NCBI RefSeq assembly: GCF_014695385.1
Contig: NZ_JACJOD010000031.1
Span: 417,654-481,653 of the forward strand
Direction: 5' to 3'
DNA from: Trichocoleus sp. FACHB-46
GTDB lineage: Bacteria > Cyanobacteriota > Cyanobacteriia > FACHB-46
DNA: 64,000 nt
The position numbers and the translations under genes were made by a program. The notes under the pieces are model-generated. The model made no database searches and was not told the DNA's origin. It saw nothing but the letters and a program-made list of their open reading frames with translations. Below, piece after piece: positions 18,931 through 26,371 of the stretch. Every line of letters starts with the position of its first letter. Within the stretch, counting starts at the first letter, position 1.

Positions 18931-18980
18931 CCTCACTGCCTCTCGCTCAATCACGGTGATAACCGAGAGGCACATTGAGG
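18931..18980 (+). other. Strong hairpin between nirA and nrtA
   Basis: TGCCTCTCG (18937-18945) pairs perfectly with CGAGAGGCA (18964-18972), and the outer CCTCA/TGAGG (18931-18935, 18976-18980) can extend the stem. No U-run follows. It is more likely an RNA-stabilising or partial-attenuation hairpin than a full terminator. Confidence 0.55.
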
Positions 18981-19060
18981 GAGCGATCCCTGCTCGCACC
19001 CCAAGCCTCACATCCCCCAGATGGATTGCGAGCTAGGTAGTTACGGCTTAAAAGCCACAA

Positions 19061-19074
19061 GTATGTTTCGCTAC
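19061..19074. promoter_or_regulatory. NtcA-type site upstream of nrtA
   Basis: GTATGTTTCGCTAC, a perfect GTA-N8-TAC, 160 bp before nrtA. The expected -10 position holds TAGAAA, which misses the last T of TAN3T. Confidence 0.6.
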
Positions 19075-19169
19075 AGACAAAAACGCCGAAACCTGTAGAA
19101 AAACTTCAAAATTGCTCATGGGTAACATTTTATCTAGAGCAACATCGGTAGGGTAATGACAAGCTGTTG

Positions 19170-19183
19170 GTATAGAAAACTAC
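19170..19183. promoter_or_regulatory. Second NtcA-type site upstream of nrtA
   Basis: GTATAGAAAACTAC, a perfect match, 50 bp before the nrtA ATG. TAACTT lies 26 bp downstream as a possible -10. This suggests an internal NtcA promoter for the nrt genes separate from that of nirA. Confidence 0.65.
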
Positions 19184-19233
19184 CAACACCCCAAAATTTT
19201 CACAACTTATAACTTGAGTATTGGTGAACGAGG

Positions 19234-20565
19234 ATGACGAAGTTTTCGAGACGGAAATTCATCTTGACAGCAGGCGTTACAGCCGCAGGTACTCTACTCG
19301 CCCACGGCTGTACGTCCTCTAATTCGACCGATACTGCTGCTAGCACTTCCCCCAGTGCTGCTCCTGCGGTTAATGTTGCCGCCGCCGATGCGCCAGAAGT
19401 CACCACGGCCAAGCTCGGCTTCATTGCCCTAACAGATTCTGCTCCCCTGATCATCGCTAAGGAAAAGGGTCTATTTGAGAAGTACGGCATGAAGGATGTC
19501 CAAGTGGCCAAGCAGGCTTCTTGGGCAGCGACCCGTGACAACATTGTGCTGGGTTCCGAGGGCGGCGGGATCGATGGCGCTCATATCCTGTCTCCGATGC
19601 CTTACCTAATTTCTGAAGGCAAAGTGACTGATGGCAAGAAAGTACCGATGTACATCTTGGCTCGGCTCAATGTCAACGGTCAGTGCATCTCCGTTGCCAA
19701 TACCTACAAAGACTTGAAAGTGGGTTTGCAGAGCAATGCGCTCAAAAATGCCTTTGCTCAAGCTAAATCCGCTGGGAAAGAAACCAAGTGCGCCGTTACC
19801 TTCCCCGGTGGCACTCACGATCTGTGGATGCGCTACTGGCTCGCAGCGGGTGGCCTAAATCCCAATGAAGATGCTTCGACCATCGTGGTGCCACCGCCCC
19901 AAATGGTCGCCAACATGAAAGTCGGCAACATGGAAGCCTTCTGCGTTGGCGAACCTTGGAATGCTCAGCTCGTCAACCAAGGACTCGGCTACAGCGCTCT
20001 CACCACTGGAGAACTCTGGAATAACCACCCAGAAAAAGCCTTCGCCATGCGGGCTGAATGGGTTGATAAGCACCCTAAAGCAGCCAAGGCCCTCCTAATG
20101 GCAGTGCAAGAAGCCCAGATATGGTGCGACAAGGCAGAAAACAAAGAGGAGATGTGTGACATCCTCTCCCAACGGGAATGGTTCAAGGTTCCAGCCAAAG
20201 ACATTATTGAGCGAGCCCAAGGCCGCATCGACTACGGAGATGGTCGAGTGGTTGAGAACAGCCCCCACATCATGAAGTTCTGGGCTAACAATGCTTCCTA
20301 TCCTTACAAGAGCCATGACCAATGGTTCCTCACCGAAAATATTCGCTGGGGTTACTTTGAGCCAGAAACAGACACCAAGAAACTAGTCGATGCTGTGAAC
20401 CGGGAAGACATCTGGCGGGAAGCGGCTAAGGCACTCGGTCAAGAAGCTATGACTCCTAAGAGCCCTTCTCGCGGTGTGGAAACCTTCTTTGATGGCGTCA
20501 AGTTTGACCCTGAGAATCCAGAAGCTTACCTCAAGAGTTTGCAAATCAAGAAAGTCGAAGTTTAA
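19234..20565 (+). CDS. nrtA: Nitrate/nitrite ABC transporter substrate-binding lipoprotein
   Basis: 443 residues, standard for NrtA. The N terminus has a twin-arginine-like signal (SRRKFILTAG) and a lipobox-like LLAHGC, followed by a Ser/Thr/Ala linker, so it is a lipid-anchored periplasmic binding protein. The core has the NrtA/CmpA pattern: AKLGFIALTDSAPLIIAKEKG, the FPGGTHDLWMRYWLA substrate-side segment, VVPPPQMVANMKVGNM and FCVGEPWN. It binds nitrate or nitrite and hands it to NrtB/NrtC/NrtD. CmpA (bicarbonate) is a close relative, but the nirA-narB context decides for nitrate. The C-terminal domain of NrtC repeats this fold. Confidence 0.96.
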   Translation: MTKFSRRKFILTAGVTAAGTLLAHGCTSSNSTDTAASTSPSAAPAVNVAAADAPEVTTAKLGFIALTDSAPLIIAKEKGLFEKYGMKDVQVAKQASWAATRDNIVLGSEGGGIDGAHILSPMPYLISEGKVTDGKKVPMYILARLNVNGQCISVANTYKDLKVGLQSNALKNAFAQAKSAGKETKCAVTFPGGTHDLWMRYWLAAGGLNPNEDASTIVVPPPQMVANMKVGNMEAFCVGEPWNAQLVNQGLGYSALTTGELWNNHPEKAFAMRAEWVDKHPKAAKALLMAVQEAQIWCDKAENKEEMCDILSQREWFKVPAKDIIERAQGRIDYGDGRVVENSPHIMKFWANNASYPYKSHDQWFLTENIRWGYFEPETDTKKLVDAVNREDIWREAAKALGQEAMTPKSPSRGVETFFDGVKFDPENPEAYLKSLQIKKVEV

Positions 20566-20581
20566 GTCCAACCGTGAATTT

Positions 20582-20609
20582 GTAGGGGCTTGATTGTCTA
20601 GGCTCCTAC
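20582..20609 (+). other. Intercistronic hairpin between nrtA and nrtB
   Basis: GTAGGGGCTT (20582-20591) can pair with AGGCTCCTAC (20600-20609) using two G-U pairs, with an 8-nt loop; CCUUCUUUU follows. Such hairpins after a binding-protein gene often stabilise its mRNA or cause partial termination, so that more binding protein than permease is made. Confidence 0.5.
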
Positions 20610-20650
20610 CCTTCTTTTCTCACCTGCGACCTAACGAGGAACAAGAGAGC

Positions 20651-21487
20651 ATGACAGCTAGATCGAGTAGTAACGCCATTAATTCTTTCCCTGCCAACTT
20701 GCTGCCTCAGCTACGGAAGCAGGCAATCAATGTGATTCCTCCTGTAGTCGCAATCCTCATCTTTTTGGTGATTTGGCAAATTCTCTGCTCAGGCCCCAAA
20801 GCTCCTCTGCCAGCACCTACCACAGTCGTCACCGAAACTTGGGATTTGATTATTGATCCTTTTTTCGATAACGGTGACACTGACAAAGGCCTAGCTCTGC
20901 AAATCTTTGCCAGCCTGAAGCGAGTCGCGATCGGGTACTCTCTGGCTGCCATTGTGGGAGTTGGCTTAGGAATCTTGATTGGCACGAACAAGTTAATGTT
21001 TCGGGCTTTAGATCCCCTGTTTCAGGTTTTGCGAACTGTTCCGCCTCTGGCTTGGTTGCCGATCTCCTTGGCTGCGTTTCGCCAAGCCAACCCCTCCGCA
21101 ATTTTCGTTATTTTCATTACCGCCATCTGGCCGATCTTGATTAACACAGCCGTTGGCGTGAAGCAAATTCCCCAAGACTACAACAACGTCGCTAAAGTCC
21201 TGCGGCTTTCCAAGCAAAAGTACTTCTTCAAGATTCTGTTCCCCGCCACGGTGCCCTACATCTTCACTGGCCTCAAGATTGGCATTGGTCTCTCCTGGTT
21301 GGCGATCGTAGCGGCTGAGATGCTTACCGGTGGCGTTGGCATCGGCTTCTTTATCTGGGATGCCTGGAATAGCTCCCGCATCAGCGAAATTATTTTGGCC
21401 CTGGTTTACGTCGGCGTGGTGGGATTACTCCTGGACAAGCTAGTCAACTACGTCGCTTCTCTGGTTGTTACTGAAGAACAGAAGTAA
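20651..21487 (+). CDS. nrtB: Nitrate ABC transporter permease
   Basis: 278 residues from the ATG at 20651; the frame is open upstream to a TTG at 20594 that lacks support. Inner-membrane permease of the BPD_transp_1 family with about six helices. One N-terminal helix (VIPPVVAILIFLVIWQIL) precedes the conserved core. The EAA-loop region around LRLSKQKYFFKILFPATVPYIFTGLKIGIG contacts the ATPases. It forms the channel of NrtABCD with NrtC and NrtD on the cytoplasmic side. It lies 85 bp after nrtA and about 100 bp before nrtC. Confidence 0.95.
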   Translation: MTARSSSNAINSFPANLLPQLRKQAINVIPPVVAILIFLVIWQILCSGPKAPLPAPTTVVTETWDLIIDPFFDNGDTDKGLALQIFASLKRVAIGYSLAAIVGVGLGILIGTNKLMFRALDPLFQVLRTVPPLAWLPISLAAFRQANPSAIFVIFITAIWPILINTAVGVKQIPQDYNNVAKVLRLSKQKYFFKILFPATVPYIFTGLKIGIGLSWLAIVAAEMLTGGVGIGFFIWDAWNSSRISEIILALVYVGVVGLLLDKLVNYVASLVVTEEQK

Positions 21488-21558
21488 ATGCCTGAGTGAG
21501 CCATATTGATGCTCAGCATGACTCAGCGCTTACTATCTCTCTCAATCACCGATCTAAT

Positions 21559-21584
21559 TTCATCCCTCATCCTTCATCCCTCCT
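21559..21584 (+). repeat. CU-rich heptamer-like tract before nrtC
   Basis: A pure pyrimidine/A stretch built from CATCCCT and CATCCTT units ends six bases before the nrtC start. It contains CCTCCT, which equals the 16S anti-Shine-Dalgarno itself, and no AGGA-type ribosome site is present. Similar tracts precede nrtD and narM. Confidence 0.6.
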
Positions 21585-21590
21585 AGCACC

Positions 21591-23636
21591 ATGTCTGCCT
21601 TCGTTGAAGTCGATCACATTGACCGTGTCTTCCCGCTTTCTAATGGCGGCAGCTATGTCGCGCTGAAAAATATTGAGCTAAAAATTCGCCAAGGTGAGTT
21701 TGTTTCTCTAATCGGGCACTCTGGCTGCGGCAAATCGACCCTACTCAACATCGTGGCAGGCTTGGATAAGCCCACCAGCGGTGGTGTGGTTTTGGAAGGT
21801 CGGCAAGTGACGTCCCCCGGACCCGATCGCATGGTGGTGTTCCAAAACTACTCGTTGTTGCCTTGGCTGACAGTGCGCGAAAACATTGCCCTGGCTGTCG
21901 ATGAAGTCGCTAAGAACCTGCCTAAAGGAGAGCGACGGGGCATCATCGAACACCATATTGATTTGGTGGGGTTGCGAGCGGCGGCGGATAAGCGCCCTGG
22001 CCAGTTGTCAGGTGGGATGAAACAACGGGTGGCGATCGCTCGTGCCTTAGCCATTCGTCCTAAATTACTTTTACTGGATGAACCCTTTGGAGCATTAGAT
22101 GCGCTCACCAGAGGGAACCTGCAAGAGCAGTTGATGAAAATCTGCGAAGAGAGCCGTGTGACTTGCTTGATGGTGACGCACGACGTAGACGAGGCGCTGC
22201 TCCTCTCTGACCGCATCGTCATGCTCACGAATGGCCCGGAATCGCATATTGGTCAGATTTTAGAAGTCTCCATTCCTCGACCCCGCCATCGTTTAGAAGT
22301 CGTGAACCACCCCAACTACTACAGTATGCGGAGTGAGATTATCTACTTCCTCAACCAGCAAAAACGGGCGAAGAAGCGGCAAGCCAAGCAGAATATTGCG
22401 ATCGCCCGTCACGGCCTCGAAAAAGTCAACTTAGACATTGGCTTTATTCCGCTCACGGATTGTGCTCCTCTTGTAGTCGCCAAAGAGAAGGGCTTCTTCA
22501 AGAAACATGGTCTAGACGAAGTCAATCTGGTCCGAGAATCTAGTTGGAAGACGGTTGCAGAAGGCATTACCAGTCGCCGACTCGATGCCGCGCAGATGGT
22601 GGCAGGCATGCCCCTTTCGATGACCATTGGTGTGGGTGGCAATGCGCCTGTCCCAGTCGTTACAGCTTTGGTGCTCGATCGCAATGGCAATGCCATCACC
22701 CTCGACAAAAAGTTTCATGAGCAAGGGGTAAAAACTCTAGCCGACTTCCGCAACGCCATCCGTCAAGCTCCTGACCAAGTTCATACCCTGGGAGTTGTCC
22801 ATCCTGCTTCCATGCACAACTTGATGTTGCGCTACTGGTTAGCTTCCGGAGGCATTGATCCCGATCAAGATGTCAGCTTAACTGTCATTCCGCCGCCGCA
22901 GATGGTCGCTAACCTCAAAGCAGGCCACATTGACGGCTATTGTTCGGGTGAACCGTGGAACTCGCGGGCGATTCAGGAAGGATTGGGATATGCGATCGCC
23001 ACTGATCTCGACATTTGGCCCGGACACCCAGAGAAAGTCTTAGGGGTGCGTGAAGAATGGGCAAACGAGCATCCTGAAACGCACATTGCCCTGCTCAAAG
23101 CGATACTGGAAGCCTGCGAATACTGTGACGATCGCCGCCACCGGGAAGAGATTGTAGAGCTGCTAGCTCGGCCTGAATATGTTGGCACCGCTGCCCAGTA
23201 CATTCGGCCTGGTTTCATCGACCCTTACAATCGCGGCAACGGCGAAGCACCGCAAAACTTGCCTCGCTACAACCAATTCCACGTCGGTCAAGCCAACTGT
23301 CCCGGTCGCGTAGAAGGGCTGTGGATTTTGACTCAACTCGCTCGTTGGGGTATCACTGCTTTCCCCAAAAATTGGGTCGAAGTTCTCGATCGCGTCCGGC
23401 GGGTCGATCTGTATGGAGAAGCCGCTAGACAACTCGGTTGGCCCGATACCGAACCCGATCGCGATTCCTTCAAGCTCTTTGATGGCACTCTCTTCAACCC
23501 CGACGATCCCATCGGTTATCTCAATCGCCTCACGATCCATCGCGATATCCGCATTGAAGAAATTATCCTCGATCAACCTACCCCCACCCCAACTTCCACC
23601 ACTCCTACTTCTACAAGTCCCACGATCGCCGCCTAA
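21591..23636 (+). CDS. nrtC: Nitrate ABC transporter ATPase fused to an NrtA-like regulatory domain
   Basis: 681 residues in two halves. The N-terminal ATPase (1-260) has Walker A GHSGCGKST, the signature LSGGMKQRVAIARAL, Walker B LLLLDEPFGALD and the switch histidine in MVTHDVDEA. The C-terminal part (about 280-660) repeats the NrtA fold (LDIGFIPLTDCAPLVVAKEKG, VIPPPQMVANLKAGH, YCSGEPWN). In NrtC of Synechococcus this domain senses cytoplasmic nitrogen status and shuts down transport in ammonium. The last ~20 residues are a Thr/Pro/Ser tail not usual in the family. The start at 21591 has no Shine-Dalgarno sequence. Confidence 0.96.
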   Translation: MSAFVEVDHIDRVFPLSNGGSYVALKNIELKIRQGEFVSLIGHSGCGKSTLLNIVAGLDKPTSGGVVLEGRQVTSPGPDRMVVFQNYSLLPWLTVRENIALAVDEVAKNLPKGERRGIIEHHIDLVGLRAAADKRPGQLSGGMKQRVAIARALAIRPKLLLLDEPFGALDALTRGNLQEQLMKICEESRVTCLMVTHDVDEALLLSDRIVMLTNGPESHIGQILEVSIPRPRHRLEVVNHPNYYSMRSEIIYFLNQQKRAKKRQAKQNIAIARHGLEKVNLDIGFIPLTDCAPLVVAKEKGFFKKHGLDEVNLVRESSWKTVAEGITSRRLDAAQMVAGMPLSMTIGVGGNAPVPVVTALVLDRNGNAITLDKKFHEQGVKTLADFRNAIRQAPDQVHTLGVVHPASMHNLMLRYWLASGGIDPDQDVSLTVIPPPQMVANLKAGHIDGYCSGEPWNSRAIQEGLGYAIATDLDIWPGHPEKVLGVREEWANEHPETHIALLKAILEACEYCDDRRHREEIVELLARPEYVGTAAQYIRPGFIDPYNRGNGEAPQNLPRYNQFHVGQANCPGRVEGLWILTQLARWGITAFPKNWVEVLDRVRRVDLYGEAARQLGWPDTEPDRDSFKLFDGTLFNPDDPIGYLNRLTIHRDIRIEEIILDQPTPTPTSTTPTSTSPTIAA

Positions 23637-23695
23637 CTTTTCTTTTTCATTCCTCCTCCCTCCCTTTTCATCCTTCCTCTCATCCCTCCTCCCCT
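23637..23695 (+). repeat. CU-rich tract before nrtD
   Basis: Nearly uninterrupted pyrimidines with TCCTCCCTCC and CTCATCCCTCCT units fill the gap between nrtC and nrtD. It ends in CCTAGGAACC just before the nrtD ATG, where AGGA is only three bases from the start. Confidence 0.6.
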
Positions 23696-23702
23696 AGGAA
23701 CC

Positions 23703-24536
23703 ATGCAAATTCTCGACGGTCAAGCCTTAGATTCATCTCCAGCCATGAACCGAGACCCCTTCTTGGTCATTGACAACGTTTCTAAGGTCTACCCCACACC
23801 CAACGGTCCCTACACAGTTTTAGATGGAATTGATCTCACAGTCTACGAAGGCGAGTTTATCTGCGTCATCGGGCACTCTGGCTGTGGTAAGTCAACCCTC
23901 CTAAACATGGTGGCAGGCTTTAACAAACCCACCACTGGAGAAGTGCGCCTGCAAACCAAACGCATTACTCAGCCTGGACCCGACCGGATGATGGTGTTCC
24001 AGAATTATGCTTTGCTGCCTTGGATGAGCGCTTTTGAAAACGTCTACCTCGGCGTGGATGAAGTCTATCCCGACAAGCCACGGGCCGAGAAGGTGAAGAT
24101 TGTCCGGGAGCACCTGGCAATGGTGGGTCTAACAGAAGCCGCTGACAAAAAACCAGGGCAACTGTCGGGCGGGATGAAACAGCGGGTCGCGATCGCCCGT
24201 GCTCTGGCCATTCGTCCGGAAGTGTTGATCTTGGATGAACCCTTTGGAGCGCTAGACGCAATCACGAAGGAAGAACTGCAAGAGGAATTGCTGCAAATCT
24301 GGCGGGATCATCGTTGCACCGTGATGATGATTACCCACGACATTGATGAGGCACTATTCCTAGCCGATCGCCTGGTGATGATGACCAATGGCCCCTCGGC
24401 TCAGATTGGTGAGGTGCTAGAGATCCCCTTCCCTCGTCCCCGCGATCGCGCTCAGTTGCTAGAAAGCCCAGAATACTACAGCCTCCGCAACTATGCGCTT
24501 GATTTCCTCTACAGTCGCTTTGCCTTAGCGCACTAA
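23703..24536 (+). CDS. nrtD: Nitrate ABC transporter ATPase
   Basis: 277 residues. Single-domain ATPase, the partner of NrtC in driving nitrate import. Seen: Walker A GHSGCGKST, Q-loop FQNYALLPW, signature LSGGMKQRVAIARAL, Walker B LILDEPFGALD and the switch His in MITHDIDEA. An internal ATG at 23745 (NRDPFLVIDNV) is an alternative start that would give the length of most NrtD proteins; ribosome sites do not decide. It follows nrtC by 66 bp. Confidence 0.95.
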   Translation: MQILDGQALDSSPAMNRDPFLVIDNVSKVYPTPNGPYTVLDGIDLTVYEGEFICVIGHSGCGKSTLLNMVAGFNKPTTGEVRLQTKRITQPGPDRMMVFQNYALLPWMSAFENVYLGVDEVYPDKPRAEKVKIVREHLAMVGLTEAADKKPGQLSGGMKQRVAIARALAIRPEVLILDEPFGALDAITKEELQEELLQIWRDHRCTVMMITHDIDEALFLADRLVMMTNGPSAQIGEVLEIPFPRPRDRAQLLESPEYYSLRNYALDFLYSRFALAH

Positions 24537-24647
24537 CTCTGGTTCTGACAACTGCATTGATTTTGGGGCTATCTCTCACTCCGTACCCGCAACTTTACCC
24601 GCTTGGAATTAGGGATTGATCCCTCTGTTGAATTCAAAGGTTTTGAC

Positions 24648-26165
24648 GTGCTTCAAGGATTGGTGTCATTCAGGGGTCGCTACCGTATTCTTCACCTGAC
24701 GTGGTTTGCCTTTTTTCTCACTTTTGTTTGCTGGTTTAACTTTGCGCCCTTTGCCACCACCATCGGCAAAGACTTAAACCTCACCACTGAGCAAGTTAAA
24801 ACGTTAGGCATTTGTAACCTGGCGCTAACAATTCCAGCCCGCATCATCATTGGCATGCTGCTGGATCGTTTCGGCCCCCGGATTACCTATTCCGTGTTGT
24901 TGATGTTTGCCGTCGTTCCTTGCTTAGCCACCGCTCTATCCCAAGACTTCGGCCAGTTGGTGATTAGCCGTCTCCTTATGGGTATTGTTGGCGCTGGCTT
25001 TGTCGTTGGCATTCGCATGGTGTCCGAGTGGTTTCCGCCTAAAGAAATTGGGGTAGCCGAAGGCGTATATGGCGGCTGGGGTAACTTTGGAGCCTTTGCA
25101 GCGGAGTTTGCTCTCCCCTCGCTTGCCGTTGCTAGTGCTTTTTTAGTCGGCGGCAGTAGCGGTTGGCGGATGGCGATCGCCCTGAGCGGCATCGTTGCAG
25201 CCATTTACGGCTACATCTACATGCGGATGGCGCAAGACACTCCCTCCGGGCAGGAATATCACCGTCCCAAGCGCAGCGGCTCGCTCGAAGTCACCAGTGT
25301 TAAAAGCTTTTGGGCGTTGATCCTATCCAACTTAGGTTTGATCCTGGCGTTGGCCTTGTTAGCATGGCGCTTAGCACAACCCCAAATCAACTTTTTCAAC
25401 ACGCCTCAAATGTTGGTGGCTTGGGGTTTACTGGCCGCTCTGTTTGCTTATCAAACTCACAAAGCTTGGGATGTCAACCGCGAATTGTTGAGCGGCAAAA
25501 AAATCTATAAACCTAGCGATCGCTACCAATTCCGCCAAATTGCCTTGCTAGAGTTCACTTATGTCACCAGCTTTGGCTCTGAACTCGCGGCTGTTTCCAT
25601 GCTGCCTGCTTTTTTCGAGAACACCTTTGCGCTAGAGCATGTGATGGCAGCGATGATCGCAGCTTGCTATCCCTTCCTCAACTTAGTTTCTCGTCCCAGC
25701 GGCGGCTTGATCTCCGACAAATTTGGTAGCCGCAAATGGACGATGACCCTCCTCATGTTTGGCATCGGCGTTGGCTATCTCTTGGCCTATAACATTAACC
25801 AAAACTGGCCCATTCCTTTGGCGATCGCTGTCACCATGTTTTCGGCTTACTTTGCCCAAGCTGGTTGTGGAGCTACTTACAGCATCGTGCCTCTGATTAA
25901 AAAAGAGATCACAGGACAAGTCGCCGGAAATGTTGGTGCCTACGGCAACTTTGGTGGCGTGGTTTATCTCACCATCTTCAGCCTTACCGATGCTCAGGTG
26001 CTATTCCAAACGATGGGAATCGCCGCGCTGATTTGCGCCAGCTTATGCGCCTTCTTGCTGCAAGAACCCCAAGGCTCCTTTGCCGCTCACTACGATGACC
26101 CAGCTGAAACCTCAGATCTCCAGTCCATTCCTATGTTGGCGGATGAATCACATACTAATTCCTAA
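24648..26165 (+). CDS. nrtP: NrtP/NarK-type nitrate/nitrite MFS transporter
   Basis: 505 residues from the GTG at 24648, chosen because AAAGG lies seven bases upstream and because the resulting N terminus (LQGLVSFRGRYRILHLTW) matches NrtP proteins. A TTG at 24603 would add 15 unsupported residues. Twelve membrane helices of the major facilitator family; nitrate-signature regions are seen in helix 5 (GGWGNFGAFAAEFALP) and helix 11 (GNVGAYGNFGGVVYL). A long loop or extra helices between helices 6 and 7 contain ILSNLGLILALALLAWRL. It imports nitrate and nitrite by symport. It lies between nrtD and narB, so this genome carries two separate nitrate uptake systems in one cluster. Confidence 0.93.
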   Translation: MLQGLVSFRGRYRILHLTWFAFFLTFVCWFNFAPFATTIGKDLNLTTEQVKTLGICNLALTIPARIIIGMLLDRFGPRITYSVLLMFAVVPCLATALSQDFGQLVISRLLMGIVGAGFVVGIRMVSEWFPPKEIGVAEGVYGGWGNFGAFAAEFALPSLAVASAFLVGGSSGWRMAIALSGIVAAIYGYIYMRMAQDTPSGQEYHRPKRSGSLEVTSVKSFWALILSNLGLILALALLAWRLAQPQINFFNTPQMLVAWGLLAALFAYQTHKAWDVNRELLSGKKIYKPSDRYQFRQIALLEFTYVTSFGSELAAVSMLPAFFENTFALEHVMAAMIAACYPFLNLVSRPSGGLISDKFGSRKWTMTLLMFGIGVGYLLAYNINQNWPIPLAIAVTMFSAYFAQAGCGATYSIVPLIKKEITGQVAGNVGAYGNFGGVVYLTIFSLTDAQVLFQTMGIAALICASLCAFLLQEPQGSFAAHYDDPAETSDLQSIPMLADESHTNS

Positions 26166-26285
26166 TCACCCATCTCTAAAGGGGGCGTGCTGCCTCATTT
26201 TCAGGTTGCCTACATTAGAATGGTAAGTATTTATGCTTATCCAAAGTGTAAGCCCATCGAACATCCGTATCGCTAGCAGAGAAAA

Positions 26286-26340
26286 AGCGTCAAGCAGGCA
26301 GCATTATAGCTCTCGCCGCTTGACGCTACCATTTTTTCTC
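26286..26340 (+). terminator. Hairpin with U-run between nrtP and narB
   Basis: AGCGTCAAGC (26286-26295) pairs perfectly with GCTTGACGCT (26318-26327), with a 22-nt loop, followed by ACCA and a run of six T. It is probably a terminator or attenuator, so narB may be transcribed at least partly from its own promoter. Confidence 0.7.
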
Positions 26341-26371
26341 TTAGATGTACGGTTACCAATAGACGACAGTT

